From assembly GCA_019695115.1 (NCBI GenBank), contig JAIBAP010000022.1, positions 1 through 64,000 on the forward strand: DNA of 64,000 bases. Direction: 5' to 3'. How positions within the stretch are numbered: position 1 is the first letter of the stretch; the number at the start of each line of letters is the position of its first letter. Shown one piece after another: positions 1 to 9,414 of this stretch. Position numbers and translations under genes: made by a program. This DNA is from Caldilineales bacterium. Lineage in GTDB: Bacteria > Chloroflexota > Anaerolineae > J102. The notes below the pieces were generated by a model. That model was not told the origin of the DNA and did no database searches. It saw only the letters and a program-made list of their open reading frames with translations.

Positions 1-314
1 GAAACGAAATCCGTGTGAATCCGTGCAAATCCGTGTCCTCAATCTTCTGGACACGGATGAACGCGGATGACACGGATAAAAACGATCAAAGAAACGAAAT
101 CCGTGTGAATCCGTGCAAATCCGTGTCCTCAATCTTCTGGACACGGATGAACGCGGATGACACGGATAAAAACGATCAAAGAAACGAAATCCGTGTGAAT
201 CCGTGCAAATCCGTGTCTTCAATTTTCTGGACACGGATGAACGCGGATGACGCAGATAAAAACGATCAAAGAAACGAAATCCGTGTGAATCCGTGCAAAT
301 CCGTGTCCTCAATC
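1..314. repeat. 90-bp tandem repeat, about 3.5 copies
   Basis: A 90-bp unit starts at 1, 91, 181 and (partial) 271, with only a few substitutions between copies. Each unit contains alternating words of the type ACACGGATGA and ATCCGTGTGA, so it can also fold on itself. The array may continue to the left of the window. The last partial copy supplies the stop codon of the neighbouring minus-strand cyclase gene (309-311). It resembles the CACGAATGACACGAAT repeats at 8.3 kb and 19.08 kb. Confidence 0.95.
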
Positions 315-977
315 GAGCAATGCAAAGAATCGTGCCGGCGATCCCTCCGCCCCCACGATCTTGATGAAGGGAGCGAAGAAGGGGAAGCGGCCGCCGGCCG
401 GAAGCTGCGAGAAGTTGGTGAGTTGCTGCATGAGGATGGCGCCGTTTTCGAGGATGATTTTGTGGATGATGAATTCCTCGGAGGTGAAGTCCGGCAGGCG
501 GGCGCAGTATTCGCTGAAGCAGTCGAAGCCGATGGCTTTGGCGCCGCGATCGATCAGCCATTGGGCGGCTTCGGGCGTGCAGTACGGCGATTCCAGGAAG
601 TACGTCGGAAAATTGCCCCAGTGTTTCTCCGTCCAGTCGGTGCGGACGAGGACGATGTCGCCGGGCTGGATGGCGGGGGCGTGGGCTTCGAGATCGGCGA
701 CGGTGATGGCATGGTTGGCCTGTGCAAACGACAGATCGACGACCAGCGCCTGGCCGAAGACCCGCTCCAATGCCACCTCACCGGCGGTCTCGCCATCCGC
801 CTGCACGTGCTTGGTAAAATCGACGTGTGAGCCGGTGTGCAGCAGCATCTCGATCTTGCTGGCCTGCCAAAAGCCGGGGCCGCGATGGAAGCTGGTGATC
901 TTGAGTTGGGTGTTGACGGATGGCGGGCTGAGGGTGCCTTCGCCGATGGGGACGGACAAATCAACAATGCGAGTCAT
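309..977 (-). CDS. cyclase family protein (kynurenine formamidase-like metal hydrolase)
   Basis: This 222-residue protein belongs to the cyclase/formamidase family (Pfam Cyclase), whose members are metal-dependent amide or lactone hydrolases. The metal-binding motif HTGSHVDFTKH is present at residues 47-57 (His47, His51, Asp53, His57). The length is normal for the family. It is the last gene of the minus-strand sugar catabolism cluster but is separated from xylA by repeats and a GIY-YIG gene. A sugar-lactone or similar substrate is possible but not shown. Its stop codon lies inside the 90-bp repeat array, so the extreme C terminus may have been altered by the repeat. Confidence 0.85.
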   Translation of the reverse strand: MTRIVDLSVPIGEGTLSPPSVNTQLKITSFHRGPGFWQASKIEMLLHTGSHVDFTKHVQADGETAGEVALERVFGQALVVDLSFAQANHAITVADLEAHAPAIQPGDIVLVRTDWTEKHWGNFPTYFLESPYCTPEAAQWLIDRGAKAIGFDCFSEYCARLPDFTSEEFIIHKIILENGAILMQQLTNFSQLPAGGRFPFFAPFIKIVGAEGSPARFFALLD

Positions 978-1000
978 CGTGAGAAAAGTGATGTCGTGCG

Positions 1001-1734
1001 TGTCATGCTGAGCGGGTCAATCAGACAAAGTCGTTGCGGCGAGACGCCAGCGAAGCATCTCGCGCTCGACTGTGTCATGCTGAGCGGGTCAATCAGACAA
1101 AGTCGTTGCGGCGAGGCGCCAGCGAAGCATCTCGCGCTCGACTACTGTGTCATGCTGAGCGGGTCAATCAGACAAAGTCGTTGCGGCGAGACGCCAGCGA
1201 AGCATCCATTCGCCAGGCTCAGAGCTTGTCCTGAACACAGTGAAGGAACAGGTTCTCGCTCGGCATGAGGAAGGCGTTCGCAATGAAAGTCGAGATGCTT
1301 CGCTGGAACGATCCGCAGGCAGGAATGGCTTCTCTGATGGCTGTTTTGACTTGCGAAGTTGGCTCTGCTCACCCGCTCAGCATGACACATCAAGGCTCTC
1401 GTTCTGACATGCTGAGCGAAGCGAAGCATTTGCGGGTCAATCAGACAAAGTCGTTGCGGCGAGACGCCAGCGAAGCATCTCGCGCTCGACTACTGTGTCA
1501 TGCTGAGCGGGTCAATCAGACAAAGTCGTTGCGGCGAGACGCCAGCGAAGCATCCATTCGCCAGGCTCAGAGCTTGTCCTGAACACAGTGAAGGAACAGG
1601 TTCTCGCTCGGCATGAGGAAGGCGTTCGCAATGAAAGTCGAGATGCTTCGCTGGAACGATCCGCAGGCAGGAATGGCTTCTCTGATGGCTGTTTTGACTT
1701 GCGAAGTTGGCTCTGCTCACCCGCTCAGCATGAC
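1001..1734. repeat. REP-like element array with a 303-bp direct repeat
   Basis: This non-coding stretch is built from a unit running from TGTCATGCTGAGCG to GCGAAGCATCTCG, present at about 1001, 1073 and 1146. A larger block of about 303 bp (1084-1386) is repeated at 1432-1734, offset 348 bp, with almost no differences visible by eye. Each block also holds a CTCAG-type 24-bp element. Reading frames across it are coincidental translations of the repeat. Confidence 0.9.
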
Positions 1735-1741
1735 ATTGGGG

Positions 1742-2029
1742 TCAGTCGTGCCAGTCGGTGGACAGGTCCTTCCAGGTAGGATTCGCAGATTCGATCAAAG
1801 CGATCTTTCTCGAGCGTAGCCAGCCTTTGAGTTGCTTCTCGCGGGCGATGGCTTCATGGACATCGTTCGTCGCTTCATAGTAGACAAGTTGCGTAATGTT
1901 GTATTTGCTGGTGAAGCCGGGGATGAGTTTGCTCTTGTGCTGGGATACGCGTCGTTCCAGGTCGTTGGTCATGCCAATGTAAAGCGTGCGGGAGCGATTG
2001 GTCATGATGTAGACGTAGTATTGCTTCAT
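1742..2029 (-). CDS. GIY-YIG nuclease superfamily protein
   Basis: This 95-residue single-domain protein has the YVYI and LYIG strands of the GIY-YIG fold at residues 5-19, followed by conserved basic and glutamate positions typical of the UvrC/YhbQ-like group. It is predicted to bind or cut DNA. Such small stand-alone proteins are common in bacteria and their roles are mostly unknown. It lies directly beside the repeat array at 1001-1734. No partner gene is evident. Confidence 0.88.
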   Translation of the reverse strand: MKQYYVYIMTNRSRTLYIGMTNDLERRVSQHKSKLIPGFTSKYNITQLVYYEATNDVHEAIAREKQLKGWLRSRKIALIESANPTWKDLSTDWHD

Positions 2030-2176
2030 GAGGCAATCGTGCGTACGGGCGAATCGATCTGTTGTCTAGAGACTTCAAGGTAGGGAGATGCTTCGCTGGC
2101 TGATCGTTGCAGCAACCTTGGGTGATCGCCCCGCAGATGCTTCGCTGCGCTCAGCATGACAGGATGCGTGGACACT
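2030..2176. repeat. short intergenic REP fragments
   Basis: The 147 bp between the GIY-YIG gene and xylA contain another copy of the AGATGCTTCGCTG...GCTCAGCATGACA element (about 2090-2161), the reverse orientation of the units at 1001-1734. No gene is visible. Confidence 0.6.
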
Positions 2177-3208
2177 TCAACCCATCAACGCGCTCAAGAT
2201 CAGCCAGTCCAACTCCTCATAATCGCGAGCGGCGCGCAGGGCGTCGATGCGGGCGCGGTCGAGCGAGCGCACGACTTCGAGCAGGCGCAGGAACGCGGCC
2301 AGGCTGTTGCGCAGATGCTTGGTCGCCAGCTCGGGCGGCTGGGTGCGAATGGCCTTCACATCCAACCCCACCATCCCCCTTTCCCAGAAGCGGTTCTCGT
2401 CCAGCACCCGCACCTGGTTGAAGGCCCGGCGCAAATCCACCGACCCAAACGAACGGTCTTGATCGAACTTGAGACCGTTCTGGTCGTTGAGATGCACGCT
2501 CCACAGTTTGTCGAAAGCCAGGGCGAAGGCCATTTCGTCCGAGGGGTCGAGGCCGGCCAGGATGGCGTGGGCCGATTCGACCAGGGCGCCGACGCGGGCG
2601 GGGTCGCTGGCCTGCATACCCAGGGCCAGGGCGTGGCCGATGGTGGGGAGGTAGGCGATGTCCATCGGCTCGTTCGGCTTCGGCTCGATGGCGATGCGGA
2701 TGTCCGGGTCATAGGCCAGGAGCATGTCCACGGTCTCGAGCAGTTGGTGTGTGGCCTGGACCGCGTCCTTGGCCTCGCGGAGGTACGTGCCCTCGCGCGC
2801 CAGCCACAACACCATCAGATTCGTCCCCAGCTCGCGGCCGATGTCGGCGCATTTCTTCGCCCTCTCGTTGGCATAGGCCCGCGCGGCGGCGTCGTTGGCC
2901 GTGAAGCCGCCATCGACCGTCAATGGATGCTCCCACAGCCGGGGGGCGACGAACTCGGCGACGAGGCCGTGGTCGGCGAGCAGTTGGCGCATGGCCCGCG
3001 CTTCGCTGGCCATCTGCGCCGGGGATTTGCCATCCAGGTCGGGCACGGCGTCGTCATCGTGGAACTGCATGGCGTCGAAGCCGAGCGCCTTCAGCGTCTC
3101 CAGCTTGCGGGCGAAGGGCACGCTCGGTCGCACCGGCGGCCCAAAGGGATCGGCGCCCTCGTGGATGTTCCAGGGGCCGAAGGAAAAGCGGTAGCCGTGT
3201 TTGTTCAT
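2177..3208 (-). CDS. xylA: xylose isomerase, actinobacterial type
   Basis: This 343-residue protein is a TIM-barrel aldose-ketose isomerase that interconverts D-xylose and D-xylulose. Active-site residues known from Streptomyces-type enzymes can be placed: His50 and Asp53 in FHDDD, Trp135, Glu175 and Lys177 in IEPKPNEP, Glu211 and His214, Asp249 and Asp251 in KFDQD, and Asp283 in GLDVK. It is about 40 residues shorter than the usual 385-residue enzyme, mainly at the C-terminal tail that contributes to tetramer packing. The gene follows xylB on the same strand, so the pair forms the classical xylose-to-xylulose-5-phosphate route. Confidence 0.92.
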   Translation of the reverse strand: MNKHGYRFSFGPWNIHEGADPFGPPVRPSVPFARKLETLKALGFDAMQFHDDDAVPDLDGKSPAQMASEARAMRQLLADHGLVAEFVAPRLWEHPLTVDGGFTANDAAARAYANERAKKCADIGRELGTNLMVLWLAREGTYLREAKDAVQATHQLLETVDMLLAYDPDIRIAIEPKPNEPMDIAYLPTIGHALALGMQASDPARVGALVESAHAILAGLDPSDEMAFALAFDKLWSVHLNDQNGLKFDQDRSFGSVDLRRAFNQVRVLDENRFWERGMVGLDVKAIRTQPPELATKHLRNSLAAFLRLLEVVRSLDRARIDALRAARDYEELDWLILSALMG

Positions 3209-3224
3209 CGCATCACCTCAATAA

Positions 3225-3295
3225 GACGACGAAGGACGAAAGACCAAAGACGAATGCAGATCGCTGGCTTGGTCCTTCGTCGTCCGTCTTTCGTC
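3225..3295. repeat. inverted heptanucleotide array between xylB and xylA
   Basis: Heptads of the form GACGAAR (3228-3255) are mirrored by CGTCNTT-type heptads (3271-3295), giving an imperfect hairpin of about 70 bp in the xylB-xylA gap. It could act as a transcript-stabilising or attenuating structure. The right edge touches the xylB stop codon. Confidence 0.8.
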
Positions 3296-4787
3296 AAATC
3301 TGCGCAATAGCCTCGAATTCATGCGAAAGCGCCGGATACAACGCCCGATAGCGGGGATACCAGCGCTGGTAGGTTTCGGTTTGGGCAGAAGGGAGGGTCT
3401 GGCCGGTGATGTGGATGGCGGCGGCGCAGGCGGCATCGACGGTGGGGTGGAGGCCGGCGCCGACGGCGGCCAGCAAGGCCGCGCCGTAGGCTGCGCCCTC
3501 GGTCGTGTTCACCGTCACCAACTCGGCGCCCAGTACGTCGGCCATGATCTGCCGCCAGAGCGCGCTCTTGGCCCCGCCGCCCGAGGCCCGCACCTGCCGA
3601 ATGTCGCCCAGCCCGGCGTTCTGGATCAGCGTGAAGCTGTCCTTGATGCCGAAAGCTACGCCCTCCAGCACGGCCCGCGTCAAATGCCCGCGGCTGTGGC
3701 GGATGGTCAGGCCCACCCAAGCCCCGCGCGCCAGCGGGTCGGGATGGGGCGTGCGCTCGCCGGTGAGGTAGGGCAGGAAGAGCAGGCCCTCGCAGCCGGG
3801 CGGCACGGATTCAGCTTCGGCGGTGAGGGCGTCGAAGCTGAGGCCGGGGGCCAGGGTGTCGCGATACCATTGCAGGCTGCCGGCGGCGCTGAGCATCACA
3901 CCCATGAAGTGCCAGCGGCCGGGCACGGCGTGGCAAAAGGCGTGCAGGCGGCCTTCCGGCTCGATCAAAGCGGAGGGGGTGGTGGCGAAGACGACGCCCG
4001 ATGTGCCCAAGGTGAGGGCGATGATGCCCGGCTCGACCGCGCCCACGCCCACAGCCTGCGCCGCCTGGTCGCCGCCGCCGCCCACCACCGGCGTCCCCGC
4101 CAGCAGACCGGTTTCCCGCGCGGCGTGCTCGCTCACCCGGCTCGTCATTTCAGGGCCTTCGAAGGTGGGGGGCAGCCAGGCGGCGGGGATGCCGAGGGCG
4201 TCCAGCACTTCCGGCGACCAATCGCGCGCCTGCAAATCGAACAGGATCGTGCCGGCGCCGTCAGCTTTGTCGCAGCCATATTCGCCGGTCAGCTTGAAGC
4301 GAATATAGTCTTTGGGCAGCAGCGCCTGCCGGGCCTGGGCGTAGACCTCCGGCTCGTTTTCCTGCACCCACAGCAGTTTGGGGGCGGTGAAGCCGGTGAG
4401 GGCATCGTTGCCAGTGATCTCGATCAGCCGCTCTTTGCCCAACCGGCGGCGGATTTCGTCGCATTGGGGGCCGGTGCGCTGGTCGTTCCAGAGGATGGCC
4501 GGGCGCAGCACCTCGCCGTGCTCGTCGAGCAGGGTGAGGCCGTGCATCTGTCCGGTGAGGCCCACGGCGGCGATGTCCCCGGCCGCTACGCCAGTCTCGG
4601 CCAACACCTGGCGGATACTGGCGGCGATACCGGCCCACCACTCATGCGGGTTCTGCTCGGACCACAGCGGGCGGGGGGTGGAGAGCGTCAGGGGGGTGGT
4701 GGCGCTGCCGATCACGCGACCGGTCGCGTCGATGAGCAGCGCCTTCGCGCCGGTGGTGGAAATGTCGATGCCGAGGAGGTAGTTCAT
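3294..4787 (-). CDS. xylB: xylulokinase
   Basis: This 497-residue FGGY-family carbohydrate kinase is predicted to phosphorylate D-xylulose to xylulose 5-phosphate. The N-terminal phosphate-1 motif GIDISTTGAKALLID (6-20), the GQMHG substrate loop near residue 78, the GGGGDQAAQ catalytic-aspartate region near 240 and the C-terminal ASGGGAKS adenosine motif are all present. The GQMHG loop is characteristic of XylB rather than glycerol or ribulose kinases. Length is typical. It is upstream of xylA in the same direction. An AGGAAA-like ribosome site precedes the ATG. Confidence 0.94.
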   Translation of the reverse strand: MNYLLGIDISTTGAKALLIDATGRVIGSATTPLTLSTPRPLWSEQNPHEWWAGIAASIRQVLAETGVAAGDIAAVGLTGQMHGLTLLDEHGEVLRPAILWNDQRTGPQCDEIRRRLGKERLIEITGNDALTGFTAPKLLWVQENEPEVYAQARQALLPKDYIRFKLTGEYGCDKADGAGTILFDLQARDWSPEVLDALGIPAAWLPPTFEGPEMTSRVSEHAARETGLLAGTPVVGGGGDQAAQAVGVGAVEPGIIALTLGTSGVVFATTPSALIEPEGRLHAFCHAVPGRWHFMGVMLSAAGSLQWYRDTLAPGLSFDALTAEAESVPPGCEGLLFLPYLTGERTPHPDPLARGAWVGLTIRHSRGHLTRAVLEGVAFGIKDSFTLIQNAGLGDIRQVRASGGGAKSALWRQIMADVLGAELVTVNTTEGAAYGAALLAAVGAGLHPTVDAACAAAIHITGQTLPSAQTETYQRWYPRYRALYPALSHEFEAIAQI

Positions 4788-4840
4788 GGAGTGTTTCCTG
4801 CGCAGGTTTGGAGATTCTTCACTGGTATCTGTTCACGTTC

Positions 4841-4961
4841 TGTCATTGCGAGGGGCGACAGCCGTCCTGAACGCAGTGAAGGAAGCAATCCCCAAATCGC
4901 ATCAGAAAGTTGGGGATTGCTTACTTCGCTTCACTCAGTACCCTACGGCCTCGCAATGACA
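4841..4961. repeat. 121-bp REP-like inverted repeat
   Basis: The element begins with TGTCATTGCGAGG and ends with CCTCGCAATGACA. Inside, GAAGCAATCCCCAA is mirrored by TTGGGGATTGCTTA, and a 24-bp CTGAACGCAGTGAAGGA-type element sits in each arm. It is a long imperfect palindrome upstream of xylB. A related half-element encodes the C terminus of the ABC ATPase at 10.5 kb. Confidence 0.9.
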
Positions 4962-5377
4962 GACAAGGTGAACTCTTACCTTCACTGCTGTTGGCTGCGC
5001 TTAAGGCCAATAACTAATAACTGCCAGATAATGCCGTTTTCAGTTACAAAGTTGGCCGTTGGACCCGTTGTGCAGAGACTTCCCATTTGGAGACCCTTCA
5101 CTGGCTGATAGAAGAGACAAAGTGCAAGATCGACCCGTTCAGGGTGACAATATGACGGAGATTTCTCACACGGCCACATGCCGTCTCGTGGCATCTGGCA
5201 CTACTTAGAAACTCCCGGCTTGAAGACCCTTCACTGGCTGATCGCTGCAACAACGTTGAGTGATTGACCCGTTCAGGGTGACACGATGAGGAGTTTCTTG
5301 CTCGGGCGCATGCCGCCGCGGGGCGTGGGTGACTCAGGATGACATGTCGTTTCTTTCATTCCCGCCCACAAGCCTAA
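4962..5377. other. non-coding spacer with short repeats
   Basis: No convincing gene is visible. The stretch contains two near-copies of a unit that includes GACCCTTCACTGGCTGAT and GACCCGTTCAGGGTGACA (about 5090-5150 and 5223-5285). These are further members of the repeat families seen elsewhere in the window. A short minus-strand reading frame here is made of the repeats. Confidence 0.6.
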
Positions 5378-5797
5378 TCAAGCCGCGACTTCCTCGGTCG
5401 CAGGCAGCCGCGCCGGACGGATGTGGCTCCAGAGGATGTAGAGGAGGGTGGAGATCAGGAGGACGACGAAGCCCCAGGTGTAGAGCGCCCGCGTCCAGGG
5501 CTGGAACATGGCCAGGATGCCAACCAGGATGCCAGCGATGATCAGCCGCAGCACGGCCTGGTGCAAGCGCGGGCCGATCACATCGCTGAGGGTGTTGGCC
5601 GTGAGGGCGATGAGGGTGATGTAGAACAGGAGGATGCCGACGAAGATCAGGATGAAGGGGATGGCGGCGAGGAGGACATTGTCGGCGCGCTGTTCGGGTG
5701 TGGTCAGCGAGGGCAGAAGGGCGTTGGCGATGAGGCCCAGGATCAGAAGGATGAGGGCGATCAGCGGCAGGGTCAGGGATACGCGTGGGCGGCGCAT
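5378..5797 (-). CDS. small membrane protein of unknown function
   Basis: This 139-residue protein is almost entirely hydrophobic, with about four predicted membrane spans (roughly residues 8-28, 42-65, 84-102 and 105-125), a basic N terminus and a charged C-terminal tail. No conserved catalytic motif is seen and the family is not recognised. It lies in the same orientation between the oxidoreductase and xylB, bounded by repeats on both sides, so it is probably not strictly co-transcribed. The hydrophobic pattern and good codon use argue that it is real. Confidence 0.7.
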   Translation of the reverse strand: MRRPRVSLTLPLIALILLILGLIANALLPSLTTPEQRADNVLLAAIPFILIFVGILLFYITLIALTANTLSDVIGPRLHQAVLRLIIAGILVGILAMFQPWTRALYTWGFVVLLISTLLYILWSHIRPARLPATEEVAA

Positions 5798-5814
5798 GGG
5801 GCGACTCCAGAGGT

Positions 5815-5880
5815 TGGAGATTGGAGATTAGAGATTGGGGTATTGCCGGTGCAATCTCCAATCTCTAATCTCCGAGTTTC
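5815..5880. repeat. inverted RGAGATT heptad array
   Basis: Three heptads (GGAGATT, GGAGATT, AGAGATT) are followed by a short loop and then AATCTCC, AATCTCT, AATCTCC. The whole can fold as a hairpin in the gap downstream of the oxidoreductase gene. A sister array lies at 9356-9414. Confidence 0.9.
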
Positions 5881-5889
5881 TCGGCGAAG

Positions 5890-7083
5890 CTAATACTTCA
5901 CATCGACGTGTCGCCGGGAGGCGGCCGATTCGAGGATGGCGCCGCAGACCACGTCGGCGCGGTAGCCGTCTTCGAAGGTGGCGCCATGCGGGCCGACCGG
6001 CTTGTCGTTGGCGATGCAATCGAGCAGGTGGGCGATCTCGTGGATGAAGGTGTGCTCCCAGCCGATGATGTGGCCGTGCGGCCACCAGTAGTTCCACCAG
6101 GGATGGTAGCCCTCGGAGACGAGGACGCTGTGGAAGCCCTGGGTTTCCTTCGGTTGTTCGCCCACCCAGAACACCTCCATCTCGTTCATGCGCTCCAGGT
6201 TGAAGCGGATGCTGCCTTTCTCGGCGTTGATCTCGATGCAGTTGGAATTCTTGCGGCCGGCGGCGAAGCGAGTGGTTTCGAGCGTGCCGATAGCGCCGTT
6301 CTCGAACTCGACCGCGGACACGAAGGCATCATCGACATCGACTGTGCCCATGCTGCCGTCGCTCCACGGCCGCTCGGGGATGAAGGTCTTGGTCAGCGCC
6401 GCCACCGTCTTCATCCCGCCCACCAGGTAGTGGGCCAGGTCGATGATGTGGGCGCCCAAGTCGCCCAAGGCGCCGCTGCCGGCCACGCTCTTCTGCAGGC
6501 GCCAGATCATGCCCTGGTTGTAGTGCGGCATGATCCATTCTTGCAGGTACACAGCGCGGAAGTGGTAGATCTGGCCGAGGGCGCCGGAGTCTATCAGGTA
6601 GCGGATCTGGCGGATGGCGGGCACGAAGCGGTAGTTGAAGGCGACCATGTGCTTGATCCCGGCCTTGTTGACGGCATCGAGCATGGTCCTGGCTTCCTCG
6701 GGCGTGCGCGCCAACGGCTTTTCGCACAGCACGTGCTTGCCCAGCTGGGCGGCATAGATCGACGGTTCGGCGTGGAGGGCATTGGGACCGCCATTGTCGA
6801 GCAGTTGGACATCGGGGTCCTCGATCATGGCCCGCCAATCGCTGTAGGATTTCTCGTAGCCGAAGCGGCGGGCGGCGGCGGTGGTGGCGGCCTGGTCGCG
6901 ACCGGCAATGGCCGTCAGCCGGGGGATGGCGGGCGGCGGGTAGATCATGTAGGGCAGGGTCTTGAAGGCGTTGGAATGGGCCTTGCCCATGAAGGCGTAG
7001 CCCAACATGCCGACGCCGATGGTGGGGACGCTGCCCTCGGCCGCTTCCGCGGCCATGGCGGTGAATCCGGTTCCTTCGCTCAT
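5890..7083 (-). CDS. Gfo/Idh/MocA family sugar oxidoreductase
   Basis: This 397-residue NAD(P)-dependent dehydrogenase has an N-terminal Rossmann segment beginning at about residue 21 (GVGMLGYAFMG) and the family signature EKP at 121-123, whose lysine is catalytic in relatives. A C-terminal alpha/beta substrate domain follows. It probably oxidises or reduces a cyclic sugar or inositol derivative. An AAGGAGAT ribosome site lies just upstream of the ATG. It sits with two TIM-barrel isomerases and an ABC sugar importer, a combination typical of operons degrading less common sugars. The substrate cannot be read from sequence. Confidence 0.9.
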   Translation of the reverse strand: MSEGTGFTAMAAEAAEGSVPTIGVGMLGYAFMGKAHSNAFKTLPYMIYPPPAIPRLTAIAGRDQAATTAAARRFGYEKSYSDWRAMIEDPDVQLLDNGGPNALHAEPSIYAAQLGKHVLCEKPLARTPEEARTMLDAVNKAGIKHMVAFNYRFVPAIRQIRYLIDSGALGQIYHFRAVYLQEWIMPHYNQGMIWRLQKSVAGSGALGDLGAHIIDLAHYLVGGMKTVAALTKTFIPERPWSDGSMGTVDVDDAFVSAVEFENGAIGTLETTRFAAGRKNSNCIEINAEKGSIRFNLERMNEMEVFWVGEQPKETQGFHSVLVSEGYHPWWNYWWPHGHIIGWEHTFIHEIAHLLDCIANDKPVGPHGATFEDGYRADVVCGAILESAASRRHVDVKY

Positions 7084-7238
7084 AATGGAAGATCTCCTTG
7101 TTCAGGGGCAATAACGAAGCTAGACAAGTAGATAGGTAGACAAGTGATGAAAGTGGGCGTGTCTTCTTGCACACTTTTCCACTCATTTCCTTTTTTCCAT
7201 GTCTACACGCTTCCTTGTTTCCTTGTTTCCTTGTCTAC
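7084..7238. repeat. octanucleotide repeats in the oxidoreductase-isomerase gap
   Basis: Units such as AGACAAGT (about 7119-7147) and CCTTGTTT (about 7210-7240) repeat with 8-bp spacing, giving complementary left and right arms. No gene is seen. Confidence 0.65.
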
Positions 7239-8240
<1,002 letters not shown>

Positions 8241-8280
8241 GTGAGTCTCCTTGTGATGGGGATTGTGTGATTGAATCAGG

Positions 8281-8466
8281 TATAGTTTATCACGAATGAC
8301 ACGAATGGGAGGAATGCGACGAATTCTTTATATTTGCCTATTCGTGCGATATGATGATTGTGTGATTGAGTGCGTTTCTTTTATCACGAATGACACGAAT
8401 TGGATGAATGAGACGAATTCTTTCTGATGCCATTCGTGTCATTCGTCCATTCGTGCAATTCGTGAG
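8281..8466. repeat. CACGAATGACACGAAT repeat cluster
   Basis: Two direct copies of a unit starting ATCACGAATGACACGAAT (about 8290 and 8390) are followed by inverted versions (ATTCGTGTCATTCGT, about 8435-8460). They fill the spacer between two isomerase genes and can form hairpins. The same words recur at 19076-19137. Confidence 0.85.
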
Positions 8467-8469
8467 AGA

Positions 8470-9318
8470 TCAACCGAGCAGCATTTTCAGGAAGTTGAGT
8501 CCATCGCGCGCCAGGTCGTCCTGGGTGGGCGCCAGCGAACGCCAGATGGCGGCGGCGCGGGCGATGCTCTTGACTTTGGCGGTGAACGACTCGATCACAA
8601 CCGGGCCGTCGTAATCGATCTCGCGCAGGGCGCGGGCCACTTCGTCCCAGGTCACGTTGCCCGAGCCAGGCGCACCACGGTCGTTCTCGCAGGCGTGGAA
8701 GTGCTTCAGCCGGGGGCCGGCAGCGCGGATGGCCTCGCCCAGCGACTTCTCCTCGATGTTCATGTGGAAGGTGTCGAGCATGATCTGGCAGTGGGGGTGA
8801 TTGACCCGATCCACCACCTCGATGGCCTGCGCCGCCAGGTTGATGAAGCTGGTCTCGAAGCGGTTGAGCGGCTCGAGGCAGAGGGTGACGCCGTGCTTGC
8901 CGGCGTGCTCGGCCAGCTGGCCCAAGTTCGTCACCAGGACATCGAGGTCTTTGGCCCGGTCGGCGGGCGATTGCTGCCAGGTGCGGCCTACGGTGGCGTA
9001 GATCGGTCCAACCAGGTTCGTGGCCCCTAGCGTAGCCGTGGCTGCGATCGCCCCGCGGATATAGGCCATGCCGCTGTCGCGGATGGCCGGGTCGGGGTGG
9101 ATGAGGTCGCGGTCGGGGCCCATGGCGGCGCAGCAGCTCACACCCAGGCCGTGCGCCTTGATGATTTCGGCTCCGCGCCTATGGTCGAGGTCATCCAGGC
9201 TTTCCAGCGGGACCTCGACCCAATCGAAGCCCATCTGGGCCACATGGGGGGCCAGCGTTTCCAATTCTGCCGTGGTCAGCGGCGATGTCCAGACCCAGGT
9301 ATTGACGCCAAAGCGCAT
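8470..9318 (-). CDS. ketose 3-epimerase-like TIM-barrel protein (psicose/tagatose epimerase family)
   Basis: The start at 9318 is chosen because an AAAGGAGAT site lies 9 bp upstream and the protein then begins with the conserved MRFGVNTWVW strand; a longer reading frame runs into heptad repeats. The 282-residue product resembles D-tagatose/D-psicose 3-epimerases: LEPLNRFE carries the first metal glutamate, LDTFHMNIEE the metal aspartate, HACENDRGAPG the His and substrate loop, and VIESF the second glutamate. It probably epimerises a free ketose taken up by the neighbouring ABC transporter. Confidence 0.88.
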   Translation of the reverse strand: MRFGVNTWVWTSPLTTAELETLAPHVAQMGFDWVEVPLESLDDLDHRRGAEIIKAHGLGVSCCAAMGPDRDLIHPDPAIRDSGMAYIRGAIAATATLGATNLVGPIYATVGRTWQQSPADRAKDLDVLVTNLGQLAEHAGKHGVTLCLEPLNRFETSFINLAAQAIEVVDRVNHPHCQIMLDTFHMNIEEKSLGEAIRAAGPRLKHFHACENDRGAPGSGNVTWDEVARALREIDYDGPVVIESFTAKVKSIARAAAIWRSLAPTQDDLARDGLNFLKMLLG

Positions 9319-9355
9319 AATGAATTGATCTCCTTTGAAAATGTTCCAGATGAGA

Positions 9356-9414
9356 GATTGGAGATTAGAGATTTGAGATTGCGCAATCCCCAATCTCCAA
9401 TCTCTCATCTCTAA
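9356..9414. repeat. inverted RGAGATT heptad array
   Basis: GGAGATT, AGAGATT, TGAGATT on the left are mirrored by AATCTCC, AATCTCT, CATCTCT on the right around a short loop. It lies between the epimerase and ABC ATPase genes. The right end reaches the stop region of the ATPase gene at 9411. Confidence 0.9.

Noticed and set aside
1001-1734. Possible CRISPR-like array
   Set aside because: Units are adjacent or irregularly spaced without unique spacers of constant length, and no cas genes are present; they are REP-type repeats.
3321-5108. A 595-codon plus-strand frame opposite xylB
   Set aside because: It is antisense to a textbook FGGY kinase and runs into intergenic repeats; composition is typical of a shadow frame.
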